In this document: one piece after another, positions 34,285 through 45,860 of the stretch
How positions within the stretch are numbered: position 1 is the first letter of the stretch
How the letters are laid out: the number at the start of each line of letters is the position of its first letter
NCBI GenBank assembly: GCA_963580285.1
Contig: OY757011.1
Location: 151,465,092 to 151,529,091 of the forward strand
Reading direction: 5' to 3'
Source: Lucinisca nassula
Lineage: Eukaryota; Mollusca; Bivalvia; Lucinida; Lucinidae
DNA: 64,000 bases
Notes under the pieces: generated by a model
The model's database searches: none
The model's input: the letters and a program-made list of their open reading frames with translations, nothing else
Told to the model about the DNA's origin: nothing
Made by a program: the position numbers and the translations under genes

Positions 34285-35240
34285 CATTCGACTCTATATC
34301 CTGGGACTTCCTTTTCAAAGTATCAGATTTTTTTTTTAAGTTTGGAGATTCTTTCCAAAAATTGGTAAAAAGTTTTACAATAAAATTCAATCATGCGTTG
34401 CAGTTAATGGTCATTTGTCAGACTGGATTAATTTAGAATGTGGATGTACAGGACCATTTGTCTCCATACTTATTTATGTGCTGAAATTCTGGCTGTCCTT
34501 ATTAGAAATAATAATAACATCAAATGAATCAATAAGAATAGCACAGTGTTTTCATCTCGCAGTATGCTGATGATACCTCAATTCTACTCGATGGCAGTGA
34601 AAAATCATTAGAAAATGCATGAAAATAGTAAAACTATATGCTAGCGCCTCCAGCCTTTTTTTATGTAGCAAAGACAAGGATAGTTTGGACAGGGTCAGAA
34701 AAGGCCAGTAAAATACGATTTTGTGAAAATTATCATCTTTCTTGGGAGAGTGAAGAATTTAGTGTTTTAGGTATAACTTTTCCAAAGAATCTGGCATATA
34801 TAGTTGAAATAAAATATAGAAAAAGAAAAAAGAAAGATTGGTGAAATGAAAAAAAAAAATACTCCAGAGTTGTTCGAAACGGGTTTTAACTCCCCTTGGA
34901 AAAATAACGGTTATCAAAAGTCTAGCTATACCATAAATAAATCATCTTATAACATCTCTTCCTACTCCGTCAAATACACTTATCAGTGAAATGCAATTTA
35001 ATGTTATAGCTGTCTTTGAAATAATAAAACGTGTAGTGATTGAGCAAAACTATGAAAGTGGGGGATTAAAAATGGTAAATGTAGATAAATTTATGCGATC
35101 CATGAAGTTGACATGGATTCGCAGAATAGTTACAAAGTCAAATAAATATTTGGAGACGGTGGCAAATATGCTTCCGGAAACAAATGGCTCGAAAGAAGAC
35201 CTAATACTAGTCGGGATACTAGTACTATAAATAATAGATT
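34285..35240 (+). pseudogene. LINE reverse transcriptase fragment, decayed
   Basis: Frame-broken pieces in the right order identify a non-LTR reverse transcriptase of the L1/Tx1-like type: FDSISWDFLFKV (about 34287, after a poly-A run), ILIYVLKFWLSLL-like residues near 34465, and the catalytic QYADDTSILLDGSEKSLENA (34560-34620). KTRIVWTGSEKASKIRFC follows at about 34671, and YESGGLKMVNVDKFM then LTWIRRIVTKS at 35050-35150. There are several stops and frame changes, so it is inactive. Frames at 34638-34844 and 34991-35230 belong to it. The 5' endonuclease and the 3' end are missing here; 38880-39630 may be the end of a related copy. Confidence 0.75.
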
Positions 35241-35369
35241 TTGGCGCGATGTTTTACTGTAGAAATAGTAAAACCAAGAAATAAGATTGAAATTCTATCA
35301 ACTCCTTTAAGGTTCAAAGAGAATATAAAGGTCGAAGGCACAGCTGTACATATAGGGACTGGGAAAGGG

Positions 35370-35820
35370 AACATCACGTGAACTAGTCCGTGAAATGAAG
35401 ACCCCCCTATACCCCACTTTATATGGAGACAACGGGGGTTTATGGGGGTATACATTATTTTTCTTATTTTTACTCCAAGACATAGGTTGTGGGTACTCGT
35501 TAGAACCGCCTCAATGAGGCGGTTCTAACGAGCACCCACGGCCTATGTTTGCAGTATTTATAAGAAAAATATCAGGGATTTTCATCAGAAAAGTAGCCAT
35601 TTTCGAGATGAGAAATATGCATTATGTGGCACGGGTGTGTTATTGTAATGAGCTGTTTACTCTAGGACACCCTCGAGACATAGTGCATTTTTTCACATCT
35701 CCAAAATCTCTACTGAACAGAATTAAGAGAAATAATGTATACCCCGTAAATCCGAGTTTTCTCGATCCAAAGTGGGGTTTAGGGGTGTTAATTTCACGGA
35801 CTAGTTCACATGATGTGTTA
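35370..35820. mobile_element. Hairpin repeat family H, compound copy
   Basis: Central hairpin gttagaaccgcctcaatgag / gaggcggttctaac (35500-35532). Flanks cacgtgaactagtccgtgaa (35375) and ttcacggactagttcacatg (35793) form an outer inverted pair about 430 bp apart. Confidence 0.75.
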
Positions 35821-35899
35821 GTTCTGGATCCAAATTGCAAGCCTCTTCTTTTCGAAACATTTTGCAGGAAGTTTTCGCTGCAAACCATTTTGTTCGGTA

Positions 35900-36515
35900 T
35901 GAAAGTTTTATTAGAAGCTTAAGAAACTTGAGGTTAAATTGAGTCACAGATAAAGGTTTCTTTTAAAAGGAAAGGCTTGCCTGGTTTTAAGGGTACTGTT
36001 CCTGGTGTAAATGTAGCCATATTGCCGCCACATGGATGTACGAGTTGATGTAGATGAAAGTACTGGTGAGGAAGTAAATTGCACTGTTCTTGTTAATGGG
36101 ACATAGACTTTTGATGCAGTATACTCAATGACAATATATGGTTTATCTACACATTGGAATGGACAAACCCATGAGGTGTCAATTTTCTTTGTGGCACTAC
36201 CCTGACATTTATTGGAAGAAATATTTTTATGTTAAGGTAACTGAGGCATTGACATGTGACCCAATGATCACATTATCACTTTTGACCAACTATGATAGTA
36301 AGGGATCATTGTGATGACCCTGTTTTATTGAAATTTGCTCAGTAGTATCTGAATAGTAGTTGGAAGAAGACATTGTTAACAGACAGACAGGAGGAATAAT
36401 GGACTTATGGAGCACGGACGATATGCGATTTGGCAAGTAGAAATGGACAAACAAAACAAAATAAATGTCCCTAACAGATTTATGAGAGACAATAATGTGG
36501 TAGAACACATCATAC
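35900..36515. other. No recognisable gene
   Basis: No domain, splice or repeat evidence. The frame at 36290-36517 is unsupported. Confidence 0.35.
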
Positions 36516-36521
36516 ATACTG

Positions 36522-36750
36522 TTTGTTTTGCTAGGTTTTACGTCCGTTCAACAATCTTTCAGTCATATACAGGCGGGTAGTTTCCTAACCATCGTTCCTG
36601 GAAAGTACCAGTACTAGACTCCGATCCTCCGACACAAACTATCAAATGTTCTCACATAAACGATCATGGCCGGTAGCGGGGCTCGAACCCATGACCTTCC
36701 AGTGATTACAAGTCAGCGACCTTAATCACTGGACCACGGAGGCGGTCTTC
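36522..36750 (-). mobile_element. tRNA(Thr)-like SINE with target duplication
   Basis: Minus-strand head (about 36666-36748): A box TGGTCCAGTGATTAAGG, loop CTTGTAA (TGT), B box GGGTTCGAGCC. The tail gattgttgaacggacgtaaa matches the other SINE tails. catacatactg and catgcatactg flank it (36511-36521, 36751-36761). Confidence 0.82.
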
Positions 36751-37189
36751 CATGCATACTGAGTATACATTCATGTAATGTGGCCAGTAAACATGTAATT
36801 GTTAGGTTGCGACACAAATATACATACAAGGGAGTATAAGAAGAAGGAGGAAGAGACATTAAATGTTAACATCTTTTATTAGCAAAGTATAAAAATATTA
36901 TAAACAAGAGGCAACCAAAGTAAACAATGTTACCAATGTTAACAGTTTTTATCTGAAAGTCTAAAAAGAAATAAACAGTATAAAGCGAACCTTAATCTTG
37001 ATAAAAACTGGACCAATTGACTGTCAGTACGCCGTAAACTTTGTTCATTTATTGGTGGCAGTACCTTCAATATAACTAGAGCTGTCATTGAAACTGACTA
37101 GCGCCCCGGCAGCGCTAAAACGTTGATGTTAAAAAACTATAAAGAACAAGGAAATGAAAGAACATAGCTCAAAGAATCATTTTGAACAT

Positions 37190-37860
37190 GATAACTCGGT
37201 TTTAGAAACCAACCTGGGTTTCGCGCACAACACATCCTCTCATGATGATTAACAGTACTGTCAAGTTATTCTAAAATCAATCCAGGAATAAGAAAGATAT
37301 TGACGTTTTTTTTTTTTTACCTTTCACCTCTAAGTATGACCGTGACCTTTGTAGTACGGACCTGGGTCTTGCGCGTGACACAGTCACATTATGGTTAATA
37401 TTTCTGCTAAGTAATATTTAAATCCATCCAGGTATAAGAAAGTTATAGATTGAACACAATAAAAAGACGCTTTTTTACCTTTTATCTCTAAGTATGACCT
37501 TGACCTTTGAGGTACGGCTGTGGGTCTTGCGCGAGACACCCCGTCACATTATGGTTAATATTTCTGCCAAGTAATATTTAAATCCATCCAGGAATAACAA
37601 AGTTATTGATTGGACACGACAAAGACCCTTTTTTGACCTTTAACCTCTAAGTATGACCTTGACCTTTGAGGTACGGACCTGAGTCTTGCGCGCAACACAC
37701 CATCACATTATGGTTAATATTTCTGCCAACTATATATTAACATCCATCCAGGAATAAGAAAGTTATGGAGGATAAAAAAATGTGGACGGACGGACAGACG
37801 ATCGGACAGAGTGATTACTATAGAGCACCCACACTTTCAGTGCGGGGCCCTAATAATTGT
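37190..37860 (-). repeat. Tandem array, about 180-bp units, with head at right
   Basis: Units repeat aagtatgaccttgacctttg, cacattatggttaatatttc and aaatccatccaggaataag. The right end ggacggacggacagacgatc and agcacccacactttcagtgc, read on the minus strand, gives a short hairpin plus CCGTCCGTCC head. Confidence 0.75.
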
Positions 37861-38134
37861 GTACATATACATTATGATTCAATGGAGGTTTCAGGCAGGT
37901 AGATAATAATTTTCAGTAAATGCTATTATTCTAATTTCTCACATGAAATTATTCAATTTCATTCGTGCAGGTAATTGAAAATGTGGAAAGTATAATATTC
38001 ACCTTTATGTCCAATACGTACTCGCACATGTTATTGAAGGTTTCCACAGTTCGAATATTTCCGAACTCTGTGTGTCCACAATTTATCCATTTTTAGAATG
38101 CATTCATCTGTTCGGAAATATTTGAAACATGGAG

Positions 38135-38293
38135 TGTGTGAGTGAGTTTTAGTTTAACGTCCCACCAACAGCTAAGGTCATATGGAGACGGGTCCTCGGT
38201 TTAAAGACTCCGAAAGTCTGGAGAAGCCCGGGATCAAACCTGCGATCCCTGGTTTACAAGGCAAGTAGCATAACCACTGCACCACAGGGTCAC
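38135..38293 (-). repeat. tRNA(Thr)-like SINE
   Basis: Minus-strand head at about 38222-38292 (gtagcataaccactgcacca read in reverse; loop CTTGTAA), tail taacgtcccaccaacagcta. Same family as 30562-30781, which lies in the opposite orientation. Confidence 0.72.
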
Positions 38294-38299
38294 ACACTC

Positions 38300-38880
38300 G
38301 CAAAATCACGGCGCAGCAGTTCAGTTGACCTACTCTAGTTAACACTTCTGACGTCAGGAATCTACCCTATAAAATTTCAACAAAACCCATCGAGTTTTGA
38401 CCTTCGAGTGAATTGTAGACTGCTACACAGATGATTTATGAATGTGGTCAGGTAAACTGTACTGACGGTAGTGCTGAGTAGACCGTGGCCTAGTGGATAA
38501 ATTCGCTTCGGTGTTTAGTTAAACTTTTGCACAGAAACGATAGCTCTGTCACTAGACCATCTCTCACTAAACTGGTACCCTGTATTCTATTAAAATATGC
38601 GAAATCTATTGAGCTATAGGGTTAGGGAACCAGAACACCGGAAAAAGCTGACTGTATCTCTGATTTTTTGTTTAAAAAAAAACCTGAGGATCCAAAATAA
38701 CATAGAAAGAGAAGTCTAAAACCGGAACCACTTTTCCAATCGAACTGGCTTGCCAAAAATGAAAGTGGAGGTCTGGTAAATGCACCTACACGGTCTTTAT
38801 ATTGTAGCTTGATTACAAAAGATAAAAAAGGGATTTCGATGCATATATAATGCGTTTATAGCAAATGATGTCACCCCAGC
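38300..38880. other. No recognisable feature
   Basis: No repeat or coding match. Its right part may be the upstream side of the following LINE remnant. Confidence 0.35.
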
Positions 38881-39140
38881 ATCTTTAGATAATTGACAAA
38901 TAGAACTTGGTTTCAATATGGATATACTATGGAAAGGGTTATTCAATATGCTCTTTAGACCTTCTAATGTGGTTTCAAACCAGACTGAATCATAGAATAC
39001 TAGGGGCAAATCATATTTTTAAAATGAAAATCATTGTACATTTTGTAAGCGGGACACTGAAAACTTTAATACACTTTTTTTGGAATCGTGAATATGTTCA
39101 GTGTCTCTGGAACACATTTAAGATCATACTATAGAGAGAA
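38880..39140 (+). pseudogene. LINE C-terminal zinc-binding region, decayed
   Basis: FQTRLNHRILGANHIFKMKI is followed, after a frame change, by HCTFCKRDTEN and then HFFWNREYVQCLWNTF. The order RILGxN - CxxC - H - F-W-x-C - W is typical of the zf-RVT region at the end of L1/Tx1-like LINE ORF2. One Cys (WNR for WNC) is replaced and there are frame breaks. Confidence 0.6.
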
Positions 39141-39147
39141 TTGTGGG

Positions 39148-39344
39148 CGTTGCTTCCAATTTTGTGGGACTTTGGTCCGACATTGAGATGAAATGACTTC
39201 TCAATCCCTGCTGACCAATGAAACCGGTAGACTTTATATGCATGAACGGTCCGACTCGCACCACTTTGCATGGTCAGGCTTAGCCCCTCTAAGCGGTTTA
39301 CCAGTACTCATGTGCGGTCAATTTCATTTCTGCGTGGAAGCACA
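39148..39344 (-). repeat. SINE-A fragment
   Basis: From gcgttgcttccaattttgtg to tctgcgtggaagcac; both tail and head ends are missing. It follows directly on the LINE C-terminal remnant. Confidence 0.7.
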
Positions 39345-39349
39345 CAACA

Positions 39350-39640
39350 TAAAGGTATCACAATGTTAATTTAAATGCATATTTTTAAATGTGTATTATA
39401 TGAAAGGTAATTTCCATATGAGGAACTTAACTTGGTATTTTTAATCTGTTTATTGATAAGATATCTTTTATAGCATGTTTTATATTTGTATTCATTGAAA
39501 ATATGCACAGTGTGTCATAGGCCGGACTCGGCCGAAAATCAATCACAGTGCCATGTTGTTATTTTTATTTTATCATGTATGACTGATTTGTGACACTCTA
39601 ATAAACTATTTTCTTCTTCTTTTTCTTCTTCTTCATCATA
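39350..39640 (+). repeat. LINE-like 3' end with (TTC)n
   Basis: AT-rich sequence with ggccggactcggccgaaaat, then ctaataaactattttcttct and (TTC)n. A polyadenylation-like signal followed by a microsatellite is typical of LINE 3' ends. It probably belongs to the remnant at 38880. Confidence 0.5.
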
Positions 39641-40065
39641 TGAGACAATTGGGATCATCATGCCTCATGACAAATCAAGGGACCTTACCTGTACTGGCAG
39701 TTTTTTTTCCAGCTCCGAAAATCTCGAAAACATTTAAACAACCTCAAAATGGCCCAATTTGTTTTTATTTGATTTTCTTAAATTTAACATTGGAGGAAAG
39801 AAAAATAATTTTTCTACTTGAATTTTTAGTCACATTTTTCATTGCACAATAAATCTTTTAAATGCGGCAGTTTAAAATCAGATACTGTCGTGTATTTTTG
39901 CTAATTTACTATTGAAGTACATTAGACGACATAGGGTCCTATTTTTATTCTAAAATTGACTAATCTTAATTTGATGGAATATATAAAATTATATTCAAAT
40001 TAACGGTAAAATAAAGAATTTTTATAATCTTAAACCACATTTTCGCTTACTAGGGTAGTAATGCT

Positions 40066-41085
40066 AAATTTTTGTTTAAACTTTATTTTATTTGCATAAT
40101 ACATGAAAAGTATACAAAACAAAATATAATACGATTACAGTACAATGACTATACAAATGGGATTCAGAAAAAAAGTCAAATGACTTATTCGAATCTGTAT
40201 CCCAAGTGTTTGCAATACTATTATATGTACAATCTTATTGTAATTGTCATTCAATAATTATGAAATTCCTCACACTTTTGTAACTGTTTAAACATAAATA
40301 TAACATATAGTTAGAAGGGGCTCCACGGGGAGTGGAACATACTTGCATTTTTTGTAATAATTAAGAAGGCATTATGTTATGGTCAACATTCAACAAAAAA
40401 CCTGTAAAAAGCTGGATTTCATGCTGTTCGACATATGTGTAAGAGTTCCCGCATTTGAAAGTAGCGCATCTAAATTTTCCTTATCTTAGTTATACCATAT
40501 AAACACATGTGGCCAGAGGTAATTACTTTTAAAGTTGATGCATGGATATAAACAGTCGATCGAACTAAATCAAAAGCGTTTAGATTCTAATATGTAATCT
40601 TGCACCGCTGAGAAGATATCTTTATTTTGGTCGTCTGACAGGTCAGTGCTACCATATAAGAAAATATTTACTGTTGGTTGACAATATATCGAGACTCTAT
40701 TTAGCAGCTCTTGTCTGATCTGTCCAAAACGGTTGCATATAAAGAAAAAATGTGAAGTGTCCTCAACTGCGCCACATTCGCATAAAGGACTGTCAATAAT
40801 ATTTTTCTGAAAAAGGTGTTGGCTTAAGGAGCTACAGTTCAGTCGTATTCGAGCATGATATATTTGTCCTAGTCGTGAACAAAATTGGTAGTATTGTGGG
40901 GGCTTGTTAATATTATTATTAAGTTTATTTTTAAAAGTTGCTGCAGACGGTGAGTTCTTAATATCTTCCGAAAGATTATTCCAAATTCGCGCTAAATTTT
41001 ATGTCATAGAAACATGTTCCTGTTAACTTTTATATAGTTTTTCGTGTAACTTTAATCGGACACAGATAACAATTGTCCCAAATGT
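40066..41085 (-). mobile_element. 3' kilobase of a LINE
   Basis: On the minus strand a C-terminal ORF (40570-40998) is followed by an AT-rich untranslated tail ending aataaaataaagtttaaac near 40070. The upstream part (40999-41085) is frame-broken (LHEKLYKS, then stops). It is a 5'-truncated insertion in the intron before exon B. Confidence 0.65.
40570..40998 (-). pseudogene. LINE ORF2 C-terminal domain, Met-less frame
   Basis: An uninterrupted frame of 142 codons without a methionine begins NLARIWNNLSEDIKNSPSAA, the typical post-RT region of CR1/jockey-like elements. It then gives HARIRLNCSSLSQHLFQKN followed by CECGAVEDTSHFFFIC, a C-x-C...H...C zinc-binding motif of the kind found at LINE C-termini. 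It ends in a stop at 40570-40572. Only this piece is intact, since upstream frames carry stops. Confidence 0.7.
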
Positions 41086-41127
41086 GCAGCCCAATCTATT
41101 TTTCCAAGCCCCGATGGGCGGGGACAA
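41086..41127 (-). repeat. SINE-A head fragment
   Basis: Cagcccaatctatttttcca and gccccgatgggcgggga are the terminal 40 bases of SINE-A. Confidence 0.55.
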
Positions 41128-41149
41128 GTCTATACGTGATAAAATTGAA

Positions 41150-41545
41150 ATAAACTGAAGCTTCAATAGCTCGAACACTGGCTAAATCAGTCGGAGTCGC
41201 TCGTGAGTCCCTTGAGAGTTCATAGATATAATTATGGTGTTTTGGGGGAGTTTTTGTTTTAATTTATCCAGGAAAAAGGTATGTTGTGTGTATTCATTAG
41301 TATCGCCTCAGCGAGTCGATTCTACTGAGTACACACACAACATACCTTTTGGGTTATGTTGTGTTTGCTCATTAGCGAGCGAATATATCCTAAATCATCC
41401 ACATACCCCCCCCCCCACCCCCCCCCACACACACACATACACATACTGAACAAGCGATGCGATTAGCCTCAGTGGTTCGAACCATCTCTATCTCGATTAC
41501 TTTTGTCTCAGAGGTTTTCGAGACAGAAGGTCGGCTAGATTTTAA
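41150..41545. mobile_element. Foldback MITE with TCGAAC ends, second copy
   Basis: Aagcttcaatagctcgaaca at the left, agtggttcgaaccatctcta toward the right. Centre gtgtgtattcattagtatcg / ctactgagtacacacacaac. A C-rich/CA-rich tract lies at 41407-41447. Confidence 0.6.
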
Positions 41546-41549
41546 ATAT

Positions 41550-42712
41550 CATCTCAATTCTTTGCTGTCTGGCTTTTGTCACAGCGTCACATTATCGACA
41601 GCGCATCCTATAAGATTACACTATGATATTGTCTATGGCTGCTGTAAAACTAGTCGTCAGTTAATCGATAAGTATATGCATTAACGGTCTGATTAAAGGA
41701 TTCCAGCTATATGAATAACAATTAACGAATTAAATAACGGAAAAGGCCATCGGCCGCGAAGAAAATAAATGTACCTACATCTTGTCAATTGTAAGTAAAA
41801 ACAAACGTGTCTTTTGCGTTGACGCTTTTCAAGACTTTTTGTAACCCAATCAGACTTTACCTGTGCCATTCGCTAAAGGCATAAGGCATATTTTTCAACT
41901 TTCATTCACCCGATTCCAGCCTTAACATGCTAAAGAAATAATTGGGCGACCAAAACTGACAACTGTCTTCTTCATTTACAAGTTAATGAACCATTGTATT
42001 GTATTGGCAGAGATTGATTCTTGTTTTACTTTGGATGTTAGTTGCTATGGTAAACGCGTCATAATTGTTGTATGTTTAGTAATATTAACATGTAAAACAA
42101 CTATGCGGATCATTACTTTTAATAAGAAACGTGTAACATCAATTCGCATGTAAATTCTTGAAAGAAACTAGGTAGAACTGTTTACAAAAATGATCAACAG
42201 TGGCGATAGATCGATTTAAACAAATTAAATGAGAAAAAAAAAAAAACATTGACTAACCGGTGTGTTATTAAACAATATAGATAACGCTTTTAACATGGCA
42301 ACTGAAAATCAAATCCAGGAATGTGCTTTTTCTTGAAATCGATTTTTGTCACTGGAAAATAGTTAATAAAACATTACAGAAAGGAGAGATCAAACCTTGT
42401 GAAAACCATAAAATTTAATGAAACATGAATGCCCTACTATTAATATGTAACAGCGTGCGTATTGATTAATCCCGAAGGTATTCATTCTGTTGAACAGCGT
42501 GAAAGGAATAGTTTATAGTAAATTCCATTATCAGCTTTAAAGAATATTTGAAGTTAGAAAACTCTGTGGTCGATTATTAGATTCTTTCAGACATTCTGGA
42601 ATAAAGAGAAGTCTGTACCAAAACCAAGGACTTTTTTCTTCTTTTATTATTGGACATCTGTTGGGAAAAAGTCATTTTCGATGTGCAATGATAAAAGATG
42701 AAAATTACAAGT
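41550..42712. other. No recognisable gene or repeat
   Basis: AT-rich intron-like sequence upstream of exon B, with no supported coding region. One of the few stretches over 1 kb without an identifiable repeat, so it might hold regulatory sequence for exon B. Confidence 0.4.
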
Positions 42713-42772
42713 TTTCAGCACAGAACTAAGGGTTGATATGTTTTAAACTACATATAAATAGACAAAAACAAA

Positions 42773-43136
42773 ATGGAAAGCTCAAGGCTAAGTGAGTTAA
42801 TTCAACAGATAAGAACCCAATGTCTGCAGAAAGGGCAAGGAGGGATAAAGCACCTAGGGGTGATATTCCGTGCAATGGATTGTGATTTTTCAAAGAGACT
42901 TTGTTTTGAGGAATTCCAAAAGGGTATGAAAATGTTTGGTATAAACGTCACGGATGCGGAGCTGAAATTATTATTTCGTGCTTTCGACAAGGACAGGAAC
43001 AATCACGTGGACTTTGCTGAATTGGTCGCTAAATTAAGACCGCCCATGCCACAGTCTCGATGTGACGTCATACATGAGGCCTTTAATGCGTTAGATGTCA
43101 TTAGAGATGATGTAATTAAAATGGAGGACCTGAAGA
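42773..43136 (+). CDS. Calcyphosine-like protein, 5' coding exon B
   Basis: Homologous to exon A without gaps: again 121 residues plus one base (364 nt), with about 56 identical positions in a hand alignment. It starts MESSRLSELIQQIRTQCLQK and keeps GGIKHLGVIFRAMD. EF1 is at 36-47 (DCDFSKRLCFEE). EF2 is at 70-81 (DKDRNNHVDFAE; Asn replaces Gly at position 6), then KLRPPM. EF3 at 107 (DVIRDDVIKMED) has Ile at ligand position 3 and probably does not bind calcium. The CDS ends AAGA|GTAAGG, a strong phase-1 donor at 43137. An acceptor-like gttttcag at 42711-42718 precedes it, suggesting a 5'UTR intron. The next compatible exon is 56993-57231, across a 13.9-kb intron full of transposons. Function is inferred as a Ca2+-binding signalling protein. 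Confidence 0.85.
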
Positions 43137-43223
43137 GTAAGGGAAATATCCATTTATTACTCAGGATTAAATAGTGCGCATCTACATAGACATTTCATGT
43201 CAGGGGTTCAATCATCCATGTTC

Positions 43224-43350
43224 CATTACAAAAACAGGCATATTCAAATATATTGAAAATTTAACCGCCATAAATGAAAAATTTCAGATAAAAAATTTCT
43301 GATAATTTTCATTTTTCTTTTCAAAATATAGATTGTGGGTACTCTTTAGA
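43224..43350. mobile_element. Hairpin repeat family H, half copy
   Basis: Cattacaaaaacaggcatat to aaaatatagattgtgggtac. The second arm is absent. Confidence 0.6.
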
Positions 43351-44040
43351 AAGTTTCTTAATGTACACTTTACTGGTTAGCCGTTCATGAATAAGCATGT
43401 CAAGGAAAGGCGTGATTAGGTAAAATGGCCGGCTGGAGGGCGAAGGTCTGTTCATATATTTTTTCTGTCACTCACATTTTACAGTTTCTTTTATCAGTTT
43501 TTTTTTTCAACGGGTGTTAATGTCACCGGGGCGTCCAACTGATATTGGCTTACAGTTTGACAAGGCCTTCTGTTTGCAGCAGGCAAGGGTAGTGGAGGGG
43601 ATGTTGTTTTTTCTTCTATTTCTTTCATTTTCCTCTTTTTTCCATCGCGTCTAATAACTCTTCTATTTCTTTTCTCCCTTTACTGTTGGAGACTGCACAA
43701 ATGACCTTCAACAGTTGACGTGTCATTAAACCAAAGCACAATCTATCAGTTAATGGGTTTTAAAATAGGACAATATCCGTTTTGTTCGAACCCATTTAAA
43801 TACCATCCACATGAAGGCCTAATTCAACCATTTGTCAGAATGTCAGAAAAATACCTTGCAGCTTAAATTCTAGTATTTTAGCCAGTTCTTGAAAAAACAA
43901 CAACATCATTTTGTGTTATTGTACAAAACGATGTGTTTTTTCAAGAAAAGACTCGAAGGCACAACCAGAACGTAGTACTTTCCGGTAATAAAGATAAAAT
44001 AAACGGAAACCAAGGTTTTGATAAGTGGCTTATGCGTCAG
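43350..44040. other. Intron sequence with one strong hairpin
   Basis: No gene. At 43887-43947 ttcttgaaaaaacaacaac and gatgtgttttttcaagaa form a hairpin with arms of about 27 nt. The rest shows nothing I can assign. Confidence 0.5.
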
Positions 44041-44102
44041 CGTCGAGCTCTGTCTAAATGAACGCTCTGTCTAAAACATTTAATTTGTCGCAATATCCTA
44101 CC

Positions 44103-44103
<1 letters not shown>

Positions 44104-44162
<59 letters not shown>

Positions 44163-44240
44163 ACGTCCCACCAACAACTAAGGTCATACGGAGACGGGGC
44201 CTCACGTTTTGAGGCGAGCAGCATAACCACTTCTTTGTCG
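44104..44240 (-). repeat. (GT)n microsatellite at a SINE tail
   Basis: About 27 GT units are followed by ttttacgtcccaccaacaac and taaggtcatacggagacgg, the tail of the Thr-like SINE in reverse sense. The AC-rich end of that SINE has expanded into a microsatellite. Confidence 0.8.
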
Positions 44241-44365
44241 CAATTTACACAAGTGAAAATAAAATTGTGTAAGTATTTGTATTGACACTCTTTCTGTCAG
44301 CGCCTGGTTCTGGATTGTGATTTTTCCTCAAATGATTTTGTCCCTCAAATCTAACTATGCTACTA

Positions 44366-45698
44366 CGAGGACTGTTCAAATATGAATGCAACTAAGCACA
44401 TAAAAATGATTCCGTGACAGATTTCGATGAAAAATTTATTTTGTCCCCTCAAAGTATTCCCCTTTAACAGATATACAAACTTTTAGTCTTCTGATCCAAT
44501 CATTGAATGCATTTTGGTAGTCTTTTCGGGGTATACTATGAAGGCAATGGAATATTGCAGAACCGAGGTGTTTGCGCTGTACAAAGTTTCGACCAGAAAG
44601 GTATTTTTTTCAGCCGCGGGAACAAAAAAAAGTCACACGGGGCAAGGTCAGAGGAGTACGGGGGTGAAGGAGTTCAACAACCTTTTCCTGCTTCAGATAG
44701 TCTTGCACAATGAATACCTTGTGCGCTGACGCATTGTCATGTAGCAATCTGACATTGGCCAAACCAGTTGCGGGTCTACGTTCTTTGAAATATTTCTTCA
44801 ATTTTCGAAGAACTTTATTCATGTAAAACTTCGCATTTACAGATTTGCCTTTAGGCACAGCAACCTGAATAGCAGGGCCCTGATTTGAAAAGAATATGGC
44901 ATACATTACCTTCTTGACGCTCATGGTCCGCTTTGCAATGCATGGTCTTTTGCAATACTTTGTTGCCCATATTTTGTTCTGAATCTTTGGCTCAAAAAAG
45001 TGAACCCATGTCTCGTCACCTGTGACGACATTAGCGAAAGACCGTGCATTGTAATTTGGAAACTTTTTAAGCAACTTCTTGGCGCACTGAACGCGTGTCT
45101 TTTTCTGCACATCTGTCAACAGATGGGGAATCCATCTAGCACAGATCTTTCTTATTTTCAAATCCCGTTTCAGAATTGTATGAGCTGCTCCTAATTAGAT
45201 GCCAACTATACTAGCTATTTGCCTAGTGGTGTATCGTGCATCGGTAGCAACTATTTCTTTCACTCTAGCATTCATCTTGGCAGATGTTGCTCTTTTCGGC
45301 CGACGATCATGTGGTGCTTCTTCTGTTGAGCCTAGCCCACAGCTGAATTTCTTACATCAATGAAAAACTGTCGGAAAAGATATTTCATTATACCCATAAA
45401 CCGGACATATTTCATCAAAAAGTCTTTGCACCGTATACCAAGAATACAACGATTCTTAATATAGGACCGTATTTCAACGGCGTACTCTGACCTTCTTCCA
45501 ACCATGTTTTGTATTAGTAAACAAGAGTAGACAGTGTTTATCGAACGATATACATGGCTAAAGCGTACGGATTTTAACAGGTTTGGTATCAATGTATAGG
45601 TAAAATGTTTTTCTACGCTGTGATATTTATTTCGAGGTGATTTTCGCATTAGTGCATGAGAAAACGTTCTACTTGCATTCATATTTGAACAGTCCTCG
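44366..45698 (-). mobile_element. Full-length mariner transposon, 1333 bp
   Basis: Inverted ends cgaggactgttcaaatatga (44366) and its complement at 45698 extend about 27 bp, with TA on both outer sides (44364-44365, 45699-45700). Length and ends are those of a complete mariner. It is a different family from the copy at 18898. Confidence 0.92.
44436..45505 (-). pseudogene. Mariner transposase (DD34D), few defects
   Basis: Starts MVGRRSEYAVEIRSYIKNRC at 45505 and ends KGEYFEGTK with a stop at 44436-44438, near full mariner length (about 350 residues). The three catalytic Asp can be found: GDETWVHFF, LLHDNASAHK and SSDLAPCDFFLFP, with 34 residues between the last two once a one-base loss is allowed. 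Defects: a T-run indel after KD, in-frame stops near 45360 (TGA) and 45197 (TAA), and two compensating indels at C- and A-runs near 44670 and 44610. All three indels are in homopolymers, so some could be assembly errors, but the two stops still disable it. Confidence 0.9.
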
Positions 45699-45860
45699 TA
45701 GAATCTTCCTCACCTTATATCGCATGAGTCCAATAGGAGTGTCATGGCAAATTATAGATACTTGTTAGAAATAGCTGAACATTTTGCAAACGGTGTCTGC
45801 ACTGTTCGCTGTCCCATTTGGAGGATTTCCAGTTTAAAATGAGTTAACGTGTTTGTGCCA
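45699..45860. mobile_element. Family M MITE, partial, next to the mariner
   Basis: Gaatcttcctcaccttatat to agtttaaaatgagttaac with a shortened core (gcaaacggtgtctgcactgt). The mariner end lies directly at its left edge. Confidence 0.55.

Noticed and set aside
42753..42760. tataaata as a TATA box for exon B
   Set aside because: It is only about 13 bases upstream of the ATG, so transcription would start inside the coding sequence; an upstream acceptor is the better reading.
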